This document shows positions 1 through 9,281 of a DNA stretch of 64,000 nucleotides, one piece after another; within the stretch, counting starts at the first letter, position 1; each line of letters starts with the position of its first letter. Source of the stretch: Nocardioides sp. SLBN-35 (GTDB lineage Bacteria > Actinomycetota > Actinomycetes > Propionibacteriales > Nocardioidaceae); contig NZ_VFNU01000001.1 in assembly GCF_006715725.1 (NCBI RefSeq), forward strand, positions 3,162,001 through 3,226,000, written 5' to 3'. A program made the translations under genes and the position numbers. The notes beneath the pieces were generated by a model that ran no database searches, had not been told where the DNA came from, and saw only the letters and a list, made by a program, of their open reading frames with translations.

Positions 1-618
1 AACGGTGGTCGCCTCGGTGGTCGGCTCGGTCGGCTCGGTGGTCGGCTCGGTCGGCTCGGTGGTCGGCTCGGTCGGCTCGGTCGTGGGCTCCGTCGGCTGG
101 TCCGGCGGGAGGCACTTGAAGACCTTCTCCTTCCACCCGTCCTTGTCGTCGTGGGTGACGAACGCTGTCACCTTGACCGGGATGCTCCTGCCGGCGTCGT
201 CCTGGGTCACGGCCAGGTCGAGGTCGTAGCGTCTCTCCGCGTTCAGGCCGTCGCTGCCACCGGCCGGTGCACCGAGGGTGAAGGCGGCGCCGGTGAGGAT
301 CGGAGTGCCGGACCCGGGGCGCTCGAACACGACGCTGGTCACCTCGGTGCCGGCGGCGAAGTCGAAGAACCGGACCGTGACCGAGCAGCTCACCTTGGGG
401 TCGTTGCGGGGGTTCCCGGCGTAGGGCGTGTCACCCACGTCGATCGAGCCCTGGTTGCCGACCGCACTCGCTGCCGGCGCGCCGGCCGGGTCGGATGTGG
501 CCGGGCCTCCCGTCATCAGCAGGACGGCCGCGGCCAACAGGGAGACGAGCCCGCACAGCCCCAACAGGAGGGGGATGCGGGGCGTGGAGGAGGTCGTGAG
601 GGGTGAAGGAGTCATCAT
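1..618 (-). CDS. Secreted or membrane-anchored protein with Pro-Thr-Glu repeats, partial (C-terminus off the left edge)
   Basis: Open from ATG at 618 to the window edge, 206 codons without a stop. The N-terminus is signal-like: a short polar stretch, then a hydrophobic run (about residues 16-37) ending in small residues. A folded region of about 130 residues follows, with two cysteines, and then tandem PTEPTTE repeats. The repeats resemble a wall-spanning stalk, so a C-terminal anchor may lie outside the window. A second ATG directly follows the first; GGAG sits 5 nt upstream. Tandem DosR-like boxes lie about 105-140 bp upstream, suggesting hypoxic control. No family was recognised. Confidence 0.7.
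   Translation of the reverse strand, partial: MMTPSPLTTSSTPRIPLLLGLCGLVSLLAAAVLLMTGGPATSDPAGAPAASAVGNQGSIDVGDTPYAGNPRNDPKVSCSVTVRFFDFAAGTEVTSVVFERPGSGTPILTGAAFTLGAPAGGSDGLNAERRYDLDLAVTQDDAGRSIPVKVTAFVTHDDKDGWKEKVFKCLPPDQPTEPTTEPTEPTTEPTEPTTEPTEPTTEATTV
16..99. repeat. 21-bp in-frame tandem repeat inside the stalk-like coding region
   Basis: Three exact copies of a 21-bp unit (16-36, 37-57, 58-78) and a degenerate fourth. Read on the minus strand each unit encodes PTEPTTE. It is a coding repeat prone to copy-number change. Confidence 0.85.
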
Positions 619-693
619 TGCTCCGTTCCGGGGTCAGGGCGTCGTGGTACGCCGTTCGAAGGTCCCGCCGCGCCCCGATGCCCGGCTGCCACC

Positions 694-758
694 AGCCTGT
701 CCCGGGCGCCGGTGCGCTGGAACGGTCCAAGGTCCCCGCCACGACGGACCTTTCGCCG
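694..758 (-). promoter_or_regulatory. DosR-like tandem boxes and -10 for the repeat protein
   Basis: Minus-strand boxes: GGGACCTTGGACCG (723-736) and a weaker one at 745-758, spaced 22 bp. A CAGGCT element at 694-699 lies 23 bp downstream of the proximal box, the same spacing seen at other promoters here. No other feature was seen in the 147-bp gap 619-765. Confidence 0.5.
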
Positions 759-765
759 AGCCCTC

Positions 766-2208
766 TCAGTCGACGCGCACCCGCTCGCCGAGCAGGGGGA
801 CGACGGCGCAGATGCCCAGCTCGTCCTCGATGCGCTCGGCGAGAGCCGCGGACGAGTGCGGCTCCCCGTGCACGACGTACACCGTGGTCGGGGGCGCAGC
901 CGCTGAGGCCACCCAGGTCACCAGGTCGTCGGCGTCGGCGTGCACCGAGAAGTCCGGTACGTCGACGACCTCGGCGCGCACCGGGACGTAGTGGCCGTGG
1001 ATCTTCAGGTGCCGAGCTCCGTCCTGCAGCTGACGTCCGCGGGTGCCGGGTGCCTGGTAGCCCGTGAGGACCACGCAGTTGCGCGGGTCGGGCAGCTGGT
1101 GGGCGAGGTGGTGGACGACCCTCCCGCCGGTGGCCATGCCGGATGCCGAGACGATGATGCACGGCTGGTCCGGGTCGTTGAGGCGGCGCGACTCGACAGC
1201 ATCCCGCACGGCGTGGAGGTCGAGCGCGCGCAACCTCTCCAGCGCCTCCGCCCGATCGGCCCTCAGCTGTGCCGAGCCCTCGTGCAGGGCCCGGAGGTAC
1301 ACCCCCAGGGCCTCGAGCGCCATCGGGCTGTCGACGTGCACCGGCACCCGCGGGATCAGCCCGGCGCTCTCGAGCCGTTCGAGCTCGAGCAGCACCAGCT
1401 CGGTCCGGTCGACGGCGAAGGCGGGGATGAGAACCGTGCCACCGCGGCCGATGGTGCGCCGTACCGCGCCGGCGAGGACGCCGGGCTCCGCCGTCGGGTG
1501 GACGCGGTCGCCGTAGGTGGACTCGAGCACCAGTGCAGTGGCGGCCGCGGGAGCGGGAGGCGGCTCGAGCAGTGGGTGCCCGTCGCGGCCGAGGTCACCG
1601 CTGAAGACGACGACGTCGCCGGCGATGTCCACCTCGAGGGTCGCCGAGCCGAGGATGTGGCCGGCCGGGTGGAGACGGACCCCGACGGATGCCGTCACCG
1701 CGTGGTGCTCGTCGTACGGCAGCGGCGCGAACCGGAGCAGCGTCCTCTCGACGTCCTCCGCGGTGTACAGCGGCAGCGCCGGCCGGTGCCTCGACCAGCC
1801 CGACTCGTTCGCGTAGCGCGCCTCCTCCTCGAGGAGATGGGCGCTGTCCCTCAGCACGATCGCGGCCAGCGCGGCCGTCTCCTTGCTGCAGTGGATCGGA
1901 CCGGCGAAGCCGTCCTTCACCAACCGCGGCAGCTGGCCGCAGTGGTCCAGGTGGGCGTGGGTGAGCAGCACGGCGTCCACGGTCGCCGGGTCGATCGGCA
2001 GCGGCTCCCAGTTCCTGCGCCGCAGCTCGGACGGGCCCTGGTAGAGGCCGGCATCGACGAGCACCCGGCTGGTGTCGTGCTCGAGCAGGAAGCAGCTGCC
2101 CGTGACCGTCCCGGCCGCTCCCAGGAAGGTCAGGATCGGACTGGCCGGCCCCACGGTCGCGCCGGCGCCCGGCGTGGCCGTGGTCCGGTCGGTCGTCGGC
2201 GCGCTCAT
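766..2208 (-). CDS. MBL-fold metallo-hydrolase with RNA-specificity (beta-CASP) domain
   Basis: 480 aa. The metallo-beta-lactamase core carries the metal-binding THAHLDH motif near residue 70, and later the SGDLG and LESTYGDR motifs typical of beta-CASP nucleases. A C-terminal RNA-specificity region contains the DFSVHAD and VVHGEP motifs. The family comprises CPSF73-like RNA-processing nucleases, so a cytoplasmic RNase role is likely but the substrate is unknown. ATG at 2208 overlaps the stop of the upstream membrane gene (ATGA), so the two are translationally coupled and probably share the DosR-like promoter at about 3,270. In-frame codons upstream of 2208 look non-coding. Confidence 0.85.
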   Translation of the reverse strand: MSAPTTDRTTATPGAGATVGPASPILTFLGAAGTVTGSCFLLEHDTSRVLVDAGLYQGPSELRRRNWEPLPIDPATVDAVLLTHAHLDHCGQLPRLVKDGFAGPIHCSKETAALAAIVLRDSAHLLEEEARYANESGWSRHRPALPLYTAEDVERTLLRFAPLPYDEHHAVTASVGVRLHPAGHILGSATLEVDIAGDVVVFSGDLGRDGHPLLEPPPAPAAATALVLESTYGDRVHPTAEPGVLAGAVRRTIGRGGTVLIPAFAVDRTELVLLELERLESAGLIPRVPVHVDSPMALEALGVYLRALHEGSAQLRADRAEALERLRALDLHAVRDAVESRRLNDPDQPCIIVSASGMATGGRVVHHLAHQLPDPRNCVVLTGYQAPGTRGRQLQDGARHLKIHGHYVPVRAEVVDVPDFSVHADADDLVTWVASAAAPPTTVYVVHGEPHSSAALAERIEDELGICAVVPLLGERVRVD

Positions 2209-3191
2209 CGGGTCGCTCCGACGACGAGGGCCACGGCCACGAGGACCACGACGGACACGGCGACCGCGACGCGCGGGTCGCCCTCGTCGTACCTGCGGCG
2301 CCGGGCTCCCGCGTCGCGACCCGTGTTCGCGATCCACACGCCCGCACCGATGAGCCCGACGCCGGAGACGATGAGCACGAGTGCAGCGGCGAGCGATCCA
2401 CCGAACCAGTCCTGGACGGCCATCGGCAGCACGAGAAGCACCCCGGCCGCACCCACGCCGAGCACCGGCACGTCCCTCAGACGCAGCGCGAGCAGCACCA
2501 GCGCGCCGGCGGTGACCAGGGCCAGCACGGTGCCTGCATCGGTCTCCGCCGCGAAGACCCCGCCCACGACCGCGGCTACGGCGCCCAGCGAGAACGCCGT
2601 GCGGGACGGACGGAGCAGACCGCCGCGGGCCAGCAACAGCCACACCACTCCGACCGCCCACGGACCGAAACCACCTACCCTGCTGTCCGGGTCGGCGAGG
2701 AACACGACCGACGCCGCCGTGGCGGCCAGAGCCGCCAGAGCGGCGGCCTGTTGGAGGATCGTGGGTCGGATGCGCCACAGGACGACGGCGGAGGCCGCCG
2801 CGCCCGCTGCGGTGAGCACGGCGGTCGGACGCTCGGCGAGGTCCAGCGCCTGGCGGGCCAGCACGGCGAGGAAGACCGCGGTCAGGGCGACCGAGGCGGC
2901 CCAGAGCACCGCGCGGAGCCGAACCCCGGCGGGTCCGGCAGCAGGAGGCACCAGAGCGCCCGCCGCGGTCAGGCTCGCCGCGACCAGGCCGACGACGACC
3001 AGGCGCCAGGAGGTGGCCAGGTCGCTCCAGAACTGGTCGGCCAGCAGGGCCGCGCCCACGACGACCACCACGCCGCCCAGGTAGCCCAGGGCCTCGGGGA
3101 CCAGCGACGAGCGGGCCCCGACGTGGCGGGCCTCCCCGCCGCGCGGCTCGCCGTCGTGGAGGGGTGAGGACAACGTCGGTGTGGTCGGCAT
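2205..3191 (-). CDS. Polytopic membrane protein, DUF2157-like
   Basis: 328 aa with about ten hydrophobic segments and a short charged C-terminal loop before the last helix. The overall look is that of DUF2157-type membrane proteins, but I have no firm family. ATG at 3191 is chosen because AGGAAGG lies 8 nt upstream and because the predicted -10 (3236-3241) would place transcription start downstream of the alternative GTG at 3233. The gene overlaps the MBL gene by ATGA. It is the first gene of a two-gene unit under a DosR-like box. Confidence 0.7.
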   Translation of the reverse strand: MPTTPTLSSPLHDGEPRGGEARHVGARSSLVPEALGYLGGVVVVVGAALLADQFWSDLATSWRLVVVGLVAASLTAAGALVPPAAGPAGVRLRAVLWAASVALTAVFLAVLARQALDLAERPTAVLTAAGAAASAVVLWRIRPTILQQAAALAALAATAASVVFLADPDSRVGGFGPWAVGVVWLLLARGGLLRPSRTAFSLGAVAAVVGGVFAAETDAGTVLALVTAGALVLLALRLRDVPVLGVGAAGVLLVLPMAVQDWFGGSLAAALVLIVSGVGLIGAGVWIANTGRDAGARRRRYDEGDPRVAVAVSVVVLVAVALVVGATR

Positions 3192-3235
3192 CGCAACGAC
3201 CTTCCTGCTCAGCGGTGCGGTGGTCTCACTCACCG

Positions 3236-3300
3236 ACGCTAGGAGCGGCGTCGGCGCCGCGACAGGGTCCTAGGTCCCCGGCCCGAGGGCCGTGATGCCG
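3236..3300 (-). promoter_or_regulatory. DosR-like box and TAGCGT -10 for the membrane protein-MBL unit
   Basis: GGGTCCTAGGTCCC at 3265-3278 (minus-strand reading GGGACCTAGGACCC) is identical to the box upstream of arcA. A weaker candidate lies at 3287-3300, 22 bp away. TAGCGT (minus strand, 3236-3241) sits 23 bp from the proximal box. The gap 3192-3300 holds nothing else. Confidence 0.6.
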
Positions 3301-5940
3301 TCAGGTCCGGCGGAGCTGTCGCGGCTCGTCCAGCGACTCTCCTGCGGCGAGGCGCACCTTGACGTCGACGAGGTGGATCCCGTCCGGGGTGACGATCACC
3401 GGGTTGAGGTCCAGCTCGGCTATCTCGGGTACGTCGACCGCGAGCTGCCCGAGCCCTGAGGCCGCGCGCGCGAACGAGTCGACGTCCACCCGCGCCGCGC
3501 CCCGGAAGCCGTCGAGCATCGGCCAGGTGCGCAAGGTGCGCAGCACCCGCAGGATCTCCCCCGGCACGAACGGCGGGAGCAGGAACGCGCGATCGTCGGC
3601 GAGATCGGTTCCGACACCGCCTGGCGCCACCATCACGAGTGGGCCCAGGACGGGGTCGCGCACCATGCCGAGCGCCATCTCGACGCCGCTGACCATCGGC
3701 TGCACCAGCACCGGGCACGCCCGGCCCATCCGGCGCTCGATGTCGTCGGCGGCCAGAGCCACCTCCTCCGCGGACATCAGGCCCGTCGCGACCAGCCGCC
3801 GCTCGGTGCGGTGGACCACGTCGGCGCTCGCGACCTTGACCGCCACCGGGAAGCCCATCTGCGCGGCCGCCTGCGGTGCGTCCGCGGCGAGCACGACGAC
3901 GCCGGCGGACTCGAGTCCGTAGCGGTGCAGCAGCCCTGCGGCATCGCCGGGCACGACCCAGCCGTCGACGCCGCTGCGGGCGAGCAGGTCGATCGCCTCG
4001 TCGCGGGCCGCCCGCGCCCGCGCCGGGTCCGGAGCCGGACCGGGTGGGAGCACGTCGCGACGCCATGCTGCGTACACCGACGCCCGCCCGAGTGCGGCCA
4101 GCGCGGCCGCGCTCGATCGCAATGTCGTGACTCCCGCGTGGGGCCCGTCCCCGTCCACGCCCAGCCCGACCGCGACCACGGGATGGTGCGGGTACCTGTG
4201 CCGCACGCCGGCCAGCGCATCCAGCGCACCCGCGACGTCGTTCGTGTCCGTGGCGACCAGGACCACGAGCAGGGCGTCCACCTCGTCCGAGGCGAGGACC
4301 ACGTCGGCGATCGCGGCCAGCCGGCCGGCGTCCGCGCCCGCACCGGCGTCCACCGGGTTCGCCGAGCCGGTGGTCTGCGACACGAGGGCACCGACCTCGG
4401 CCCGCAGCGACGCGGAGAACGCGGCGACGTCGAGACCGGCGTCCTGCGCCGCGTCGGCCGCCAGGACGCCCAGTCCGCCCGCGTTGCTCAGCACGCCGAG
4501 CCGGGTCCCGGCCGGGAGCGGCTCACGGGTCAGGACGGTCACCGTGTCCGCCAGCTCCTCGGCGTCGCGGCACGCGATCACCCCGCTCTGCGCGAGGAGG
4601 GCCGTCACACCGACCACCGGACTCGCGGCCGCGGCCGTGTGCGAGCTGCCGGCTCGCCGCCCGCCGGCGGACCGGCCGCCGACGACGGCGACCAGCGGCT
4701 TGCGCTGGGAGAAGCGTCGGGCGAAGCGAGCGAACTTGCGGGCGTTCCCGAAGGACTCGAGGTAGAGCGCCGCACAGCTCACCTCGGGGTCGTCGTACCA
4801 GGCAGCAAGGAGGTCGTTGCCGGACACGTCGACCTTGTTGCCGAGCGAGACGAACGTGCGAACGCCGACCCCGTCGTGGGCGAGCAGGTCCATCAGGGCG
4901 ATGCCGACGCCACCGGACTGGCTGGCGACGGCCAGGCCGCCGGGACCGGGCGCCCGCAGGCCGAAGGTGGCGTTGAGCCGCACGTCGGGAGCATTGTCGA
5001 GCACGCCGAGGCAGTTGGGACCGACGAGCCGGACCCCGTGACGACGAGCGGTGCGACCGAGCTCCTGCTGCAGCCGCGTCCCGTCCGCGCCCATCTCGCC
5101 GAAGCCGGACGAGATCACCACGGCGCCGCGCGCTCCCCCGGCGATCGCGTCCTCGAGCGCGTCGAGGACGCCGGCCACCGGCACCGCGATGATCGCCAGG
5201 TCGACCGGCGCCCCCTCCGCCAGGGCGCCACGGGCCGGCACGTCGCCGACCACGTCCGCGCGGGGGTGTATCGCCACCACCTCACCGGTGAACCCGTCCC
5301 GGCGTACGGCGCTCAGGACCGCCGCGCCGATCCCGGTGCCGTCCCGGCGGGCGCCGTAGACGGCCACCGAGCGCGGCGCCAGGAGCGGGCGCAGGGACCG
5401 GGCCTCCGACGTGAACTCGCGCAGGTCCGCGGCCTCCTGGACCGCCGGGGTGACCGCGGTGTCCATGGTCAGCTCGCACTCGCCGTGACTGCTCGTCCGG
5501 GCGAGCGTGAAGCCCGCGCGGGCGAACACGTCGAGCATCCGGTGGTTCTCCGAGAGCACCAGGGCGACGAATCGGCGGATCCCCCGGTCCCGGGCCCGTG
5601 CGGCCAGGTGCTCGAGGAGGAGGGTGCCGAGGCCGTGACCGGCGAGGTCGTCGGCCACGAGGAAGGCCACCTCGTAGGTCAGGGCATCGACGGGTTCCGC
5701 GGTGGCGAGGGCCACGACTCTCTCGCCCACGAGTGCGACCAGGGCCATCGTGTCGGAGGAGCCGAGCACCCGGTCGACGTACATCCGCGCCGCGCGAGGA
5801 CCACCGCTGAAGAACCTCAGCCGCAGCGCGTCGCTGGAGGCACTCTCGTGCAGCGCATGCAGGCCCGGGCCGTCGCGGCGCTCCAGCGGGCGGATCTGCG
5901 CCAGGCCACCGTCGCTCAGGAGCACCTCGGCCGTCGTCAT
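3301..5940 (-). CDS. GNAT acetyltransferase fused to NDP-forming acyl-CoA synthetase
   Basis: 879 aa. An N-terminal GNAT domain (about 1-160, acetyl-CoA loop GHGLGT near 101) is followed by a CoA-binding Rossmann domain (about 180-310), a succinyl-CoA-ligase-like region and a C-terminal ATP-grasp domain (about 650-879). The architecture resembles protein acetyltransferases of the Pat/PatZ type, with GNAT at the other end. The SSHT motif keeps a histidine (about H434) that aligns with the phosphohistidine of ADP-forming acyl-CoA synthetases, so ATP-forming activity is possible. It lies 6 bp after the CBS gene, with AGAGGG upstream of the ATG, at the end of the SHOCT-ppdK-CBS operon. Confidence 0.85.
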   Translation of the reverse strand: MTTAEVLLSDGGLAQIRPLERRDGPGLHALHESASSDALRLRFFSGGPRAARMYVDRVLGSSDTMALVALVGERVVALATAEPVDALTYEVAFLVADDLAGHGLGTLLLEHLAARARDRGIRRFVALVLSENHRMLDVFARAGFTLARTSSHGECELTMDTAVTPAVQEAADLREFTSEARSLRPLLAPRSVAVYGARRDGTGIGAAVLSAVRRDGFTGEVVAIHPRADVVGDVPARGALAEGAPVDLAIIAVPVAGVLDALEDAIAGGARGAVVISSGFGEMGADGTRLQQELGRTARRHGVRLVGPNCLGVLDNAPDVRLNATFGLRAPGPGGLAVASQSGGVGIALMDLLAHDGVGVRTFVSLGNKVDVSGNDLLAAWYDDPEVSCAALYLESFGNARKFARFARRFSQRKPLVAVVGGRSAGGRRAGSSHTAAAASPVVGVTALLAQSGVIACRDAEELADTVTVLTREPLPAGTRLGVLSNAGGLGVLAADAAQDAGLDVAAFSASLRAEVGALVSQTTGSANPVDAGAGADAGRLAAIADVVLASDEVDALLVVLVATDTNDVAGALDALAGVRHRYPHHPVVAVGLGVDGDGPHAGVTTLRSSAAALAALGRASVYAAWRRDVLPPGPAPDPARARAARDEAIDLLARSGVDGWVVPGDAAGLLHRYGLESAGVVVLAADAPQAAAQMGFPVAVKVASADVVHRTERRLVATGLMSAEEVALAADDIERRMGRACPVLVQPMVSGVEMALGMVRDPVLGPLVMVAPGGVGTDLADDRAFLLPPFVPGEILRVLRTLRTWPMLDGFRGAARVDVDSFARAASGLGQLAVDVPEIAELDLNPVIVTPDGIHLVDVKVRLAAGESLDEPRQLRRT

Positions 5941-5946
5941 CGCCGA

Positions 5947-6501
5947 TCACCCTCTCCGCACGGCCACCACGCCCGGCGTGGCGACGACCGCATCGAGGAT
6001 GGCGGCCAGCCGTGACCCGTCGGTCGCGTCCAAGCCGGTGAGCTGCACGATCCCGTTGCGCACGCGCACCTGGCATCCCGACACCCGGGCATGCGCGAGG
6101 ACGTCGGCGACGTCCTCCTCGAGCCTCTCGTCGTCGTGGGAGAACGCGCGGACCAGGTCGCTGCGGCTGACGACGCCGACGACCTGGTCGGAGGCGTCCA
6201 CGACCGGCAGGCTCTTGACCGCCGTGCGGGTCAGGACGGCACGCAGCTCGATGACGTCCGTCTCAGGGTGCACGAGCGCGACGACCCGGCTCATCGCCTC
6301 CCCGACCGGGTCGGTGAGAGAGCTCCGGGCGATCACGTCGGCCTCGCTGATCACACCGACGATCCGAGCGTTCTCGTCGACCACCGGCAGGGCCGTGACG
6401 GCGTGACGGGCCAGGGCACGTGCGGCAGCGCCGATCGGCTGGTCGGCCCGGACCGTCAGCGGCCGCGCGTTCATGATGTCCTCCACCAGCACCGCGATCA
6501 C
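5947..6501 (-). CDS. CBS-domain protein with C-terminal BON-like segment (Hrp1-like)
   Basis: 184 aa. Two CBS motifs (about residues 8-60 and 70-125) are followed by a roughly 55-residue segment that looks like a small BON domain. CBS pairs bind adenosyl ligands. The M. tuberculosis DosR regulon contains a CBS protein (Hrp1), which this resembles in context. GTG at 6501 overlaps the ppdK stop (GTGA); an ATG farther upstream would read through the ppdK coding end and is unlikely. The neighbour order suggests energy-state sensing for ppdK or the acyl-CoA synthetase; this is an inference. Confidence 0.8.
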   Translation of the reverse strand: MIAVLVEDIMNARPLTVRADQPIGAAARALARHAVTALPVVDENARIVGVISEADVIARSSLTDPVGEAMSRVVALVHPETDVIELRAVLTRTAVKSLPVVDASDQVVGVVSRSDLVRAFSHDDERLEEDVADVLAHARVSGCQVRVRNGIVQLTGLDATDGSRLAAILDAVVATPGVVAVRRG

Positions 6502-9281
6502 CCCGCCGTCGCAAGGAGCGGCACGTCCAGCTCGTCGAACCGGTCCGGTGGGCATCCCTCGGCCAGGACCGCGGCGCGGCCGGCCTCCAGGCGCGCGACG
6601 GGAACGCGGAACGGCGAGCACGACAGGTAGGTGACGCCGATGCCGGCCAGGAACCCGATCGAGGCGGGGTCTCCGGCGTGCTCACCACACACGCCGACCG
6701 GGATGCCCGGCCGCGTGCGCCTGGCCGCGTCGACGGCGCGCGCTGCCAGCTCGCCGACCCCCTCCTCGTCGAGGGTGGCGAACGGTGAGACCCGCAGCAG
6801 GCCCTCGTCGAGGTAGCGCGGCAGGAAGGAGCGCTCGGCGTCGTCACGCGACAGTCCCCAGGTCAGCTGGGTCAGGTCGTTGGTCCCCAACGACAAGAAG
6901 CCCGCCACCTCGGCGATCCGCGCGGCCGTCACCGCGGCCCGCGGTGTCTCGACCATGGCACCGATGCGGTACGGCACCCGACCGCGGCGGGCACCGACGT
7001 CCTCCGCGGCGCGAGCGACAGAGCGGGCGACCGCGGCGAGCTCCCCCACGGAGCTCACCAGCGGCACCATCAGCTCGAGGTCGAAGGGGCGTCCGCGCTC
7101 GCGCAGGTCCGCTGCGGCCTCGAACGCCGCCGTCGCCTGGGCGACCACCAGCTCGGGCCGCACGATCGCCAGCCGGACGCCGCGCAACCCGGTCATCGGG
7201 TTCTCCTCGTGATGCCGTCGTACGGCGGCCAGCCTGGCCTGGAGCGCCTCGTCCGGGCAGCCGCGGACGGCCGCCGTCGCCACCCGCACCGCCAGGTCGG
7301 TGAGGTCCGGCAGGAACTCGTGGGCCGGTGCGTCCAGCAGGCGGATCGTCACGGGGCGGCCGTCGGCCGCGGCGAGCAGGACGGCGAAGCTCTCGCGCTG
7401 GAGGGCGCCCAGCTCGCGCAGCGCCGCCACCTGCTCGGCCTCGTCGCCGATGAGCACGCGCTCGACGTAGGTCCGGCGGTCGCCGAGGAACATGTGCTCG
7501 GTGCGGACCAGGCCGACGCCCTCGGCACCGAAGCGCACGGCACGCGCGATGTCCTTCCCGGAGTCGGCGTTGGCTCGTACGCCGACCCGACGGGTGCGGT
7601 CGGCGTGGGCGAGCACGCGGGCGACGGCGGACACCAGCGGGGACTCGACCTCGTCGCCGTCGAGCCACCGGGTCACCTCCGAGGGCACGGTGCGGTGGTG
7701 TCCGTGATAGACCCTGCCGGTCCCACCGTCCACCGAGACCACGTCACCCTCGGCGAACAGGTGCTGTCCGCCCAGGCTCACCCGGCGGTGGGCAAGGTCG
7801 ATCTCGAGGCCCTCCACGCCGCACACGGCCGGCAGGCCCATGCCCCGCGCGACGACGGCGGCGTGGGAGGTCCGCCCGCCCCGCGCGGTGACGACCGCAC
7901 GGGCGGCCACCATGCCGGGAAGGTCGTCGGCCCGGGTCTCGGGGCGCACGAGGACGACGTCCTCGCCACGAGCGGCGAGGGCGACGGCGGTGGCGCTGTC
8001 GAGGACGATCCTGCCGACGGCGGCCCCCGGCGAGGCGGCGAGCCCCGCCGCCGCCGCCCGCCCGGCCGCACCCGCGTCGAGCTGCGGGAACATCAGCTGC
8101 GTGAGCTGGTCACCGGTCACGCGCACGAGTGCCTCGTCCTCGGTGATCATCCCCTCCTCCACGAGGTCGGCCGCGATCCGGAAGGCCGCGGCGGGGCTGC
8201 GCTTGCCGACCCTGGTCTGCAAGATCCAGAGCCGGCCGTCCTCGATGGTGAACTCGACGTCGCACAGGTCGCGGTAGTGGTGCTCCAGCGTGCTCAGGAT
8301 GGAGCGAAGCCCTCGGTACGACGGCAGGTCGAGCTCCCGCAGTCTCGCCAGCGGGACTGCGGTGCGGGTTCCGGAGACCACGTCCTCGCCCTGGGCGTCG
8401 GCGAGGTACTCGCCGTAGTCGCCGCGCTCGCCGGTGGCCGGATCGCGGGTGAAGGCGACGCCGCTGCCCGAGGACGCTCCCCGGTTGCCGAAGACCATGG
8501 CCTGGACGTTGACAGCGGTGCCGAGATGCTCCGGGATGTCGAACCTGCCGCGGTAGACGCGAGCACGTTCGCCCTGCCAGGACGCGAACACGGCATCGAT
8601 GGCGAGGTCGAGCTGCTCGCGGGGGTCCTGGGGAAGCGTCCGTCCCGAGACCTCCCGGCACAGCGCCTTGCCGCGCACGACCAGGTCGCGGAGTCCGTCG
8701 GCACCGACAGCTGCGAGGGCCTCGACGCCCTGGGCGGCGACGACGTCCGCGTACAGCTCGCCGAACCGCTCCGCGGGAACCCCCAGGACGGTCTCCCCGA
8801 ACATCTGCACGAGTCGCCGGTAGCAGTCCCAGGCGAACCGCTCGTCGCCGGAGGCCCGCGCCAGCGCGACGACGGTCTCGTCGTTGAGGCCGATGTCGAG
8901 GATCGTGTCCATCATGCCCGGCATCGAGACCGCCGCGCCGGAGCGCACCGCGAGCAGCAGCGGCCGCTCACGGTCGCCGAGGCGGAGTCCGGTCCGCTCC
9001 TCGAGGAGCGCGAGATGGTGCTCGACGTCGCCGGCCATCCCGGCCGGGCGGCCGCCCCGCTCGAGCGCGTGGCGGCAGGCCGCGGTGGTGATGGTGAAGC
9101 CCGGCGGGACCGGCAGGCCGAGCTGCACCATACGGGCGAGCTCGGCGCCCTTGCCGCCGAGCAGGTCGCGGTCCGGCGTACCGGGAGCGTCGAAGGAGTG
9201 GACGTAGCTGGTCACGCGAGGATCGTCGTCGGACCGGGTCGACGCGGGGCAGGGCCGAAGGTCCTCAGGCAGGCGGGTCAT
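6498..9281 (-). CDS. ppdK: Pyruvate, phosphate dikinase
   Basis: 927 aa, slightly longer than the usual 870-900. The N-terminal ATP-grasp nucleotide-binding domain begins with LGGKGAELARM. The central swivelling domain carries the phosphohistidine motif GGRTSHAAVVARG. The C-terminal PEP/pyruvate barrel has GVCGEHAGDP with the conserved cysteine. The enzyme interconverts pyruvate+ATP+Pi and PEP+AMP+PPi in the cytoplasm. ATG at 9281 overlaps the SHOCT gene stop (ATGA). No PPDK regulatory-protein gene is visible nearby; the downstream CBS protein could take a regulatory role. The position in a DosR-like island suggests PEP/pyruvate balancing and PPi use when respiration stops. Confidence 0.93.
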   Translation of the reverse strand: MTRLPEDLRPCPASTRSDDDPRVTSYVHSFDAPGTPDRDLLGGKGAELARMVQLGLPVPPGFTITTAACRHALERGGRPAGMAGDVEHHLALLEERTGLRLGDRERPLLLAVRSGAAVSMPGMMDTILDIGLNDETVVALARASGDERFAWDCYRRLVQMFGETVLGVPAERFGELYADVVAAQGVEALAAVGADGLRDLVVRGKALCREVSGRTLPQDPREQLDLAIDAVFASWQGERARVYRGRFDIPEHLGTAVNVQAMVFGNRGASSGSGVAFTRDPATGERGDYGEYLADAQGEDVVSGTRTAVPLARLRELDLPSYRGLRSILSTLEHHYRDLCDVEFTIEDGRLWILQTRVGKRSPAAAFRIAADLVEEGMITEDEALVRVTGDQLTQLMFPQLDAGAAGRAAAAGLAASPGAAVGRIVLDSATAVALAARGEDVVLVRPETRADDLPGMVAARAVVTARGGRTSHAAVVARGMGLPAVCGVEGLEIDLAHRRVSLGGQHLFAEGDVVSVDGGTGRVYHGHHRTVPSEVTRWLDGDEVESPLVSAVARVLAHADRTRRVGVRANADSGKDIARAVRFGAEGVGLVRTEHMFLGDRRTYVERVLIGDEAEQVAALRELGALQRESFAVLLAAADGRPVTIRLLDAPAHEFLPDLTDLAVRVATAAVRGCPDEALQARLAAVRRHHEENPMTGLRGVRLAIVRPELVVAQATAAFEAAADLRERGRPFDLELMVPLVSSVGELAAVARSVARAAEDVGARRGRVPYRIGAMVETPRAAVTAARIAEVAGFLSLGTNDLTQLTWGLSRDDAERSFLPRYLDEGLLRVSPFATLDEEGVGELAARAVDAARRTRPGIPVGVCGEHAGDPASIGFLAGIGVTYLSCSPFRVPVARLEAGRAAVLAEGCPPDRFDELDVPLLATAG

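Noticed and set aside
1..99. Short tandem repeats resembling a CRISPR or satellite
   Set aside because: The period is 21 bp with no spacers, and it is in frame in a minus-strand gene encoding PTEPTTE.
2209..2778. Extended N-terminus of the MBL protein
   Set aside because: The extra residues are Arg/Gly-rich shadow sequence lying inside the membrane-protein gene.
6502..6621. Longer N-terminus for the CBS protein starting at 6621
   Set aside because: It would overlap the ppdK end by over 120 bp and gives an Arg/Pro-rich, non-CBS sequence; GTG 6501 overlaps the ppdK stop neatly.
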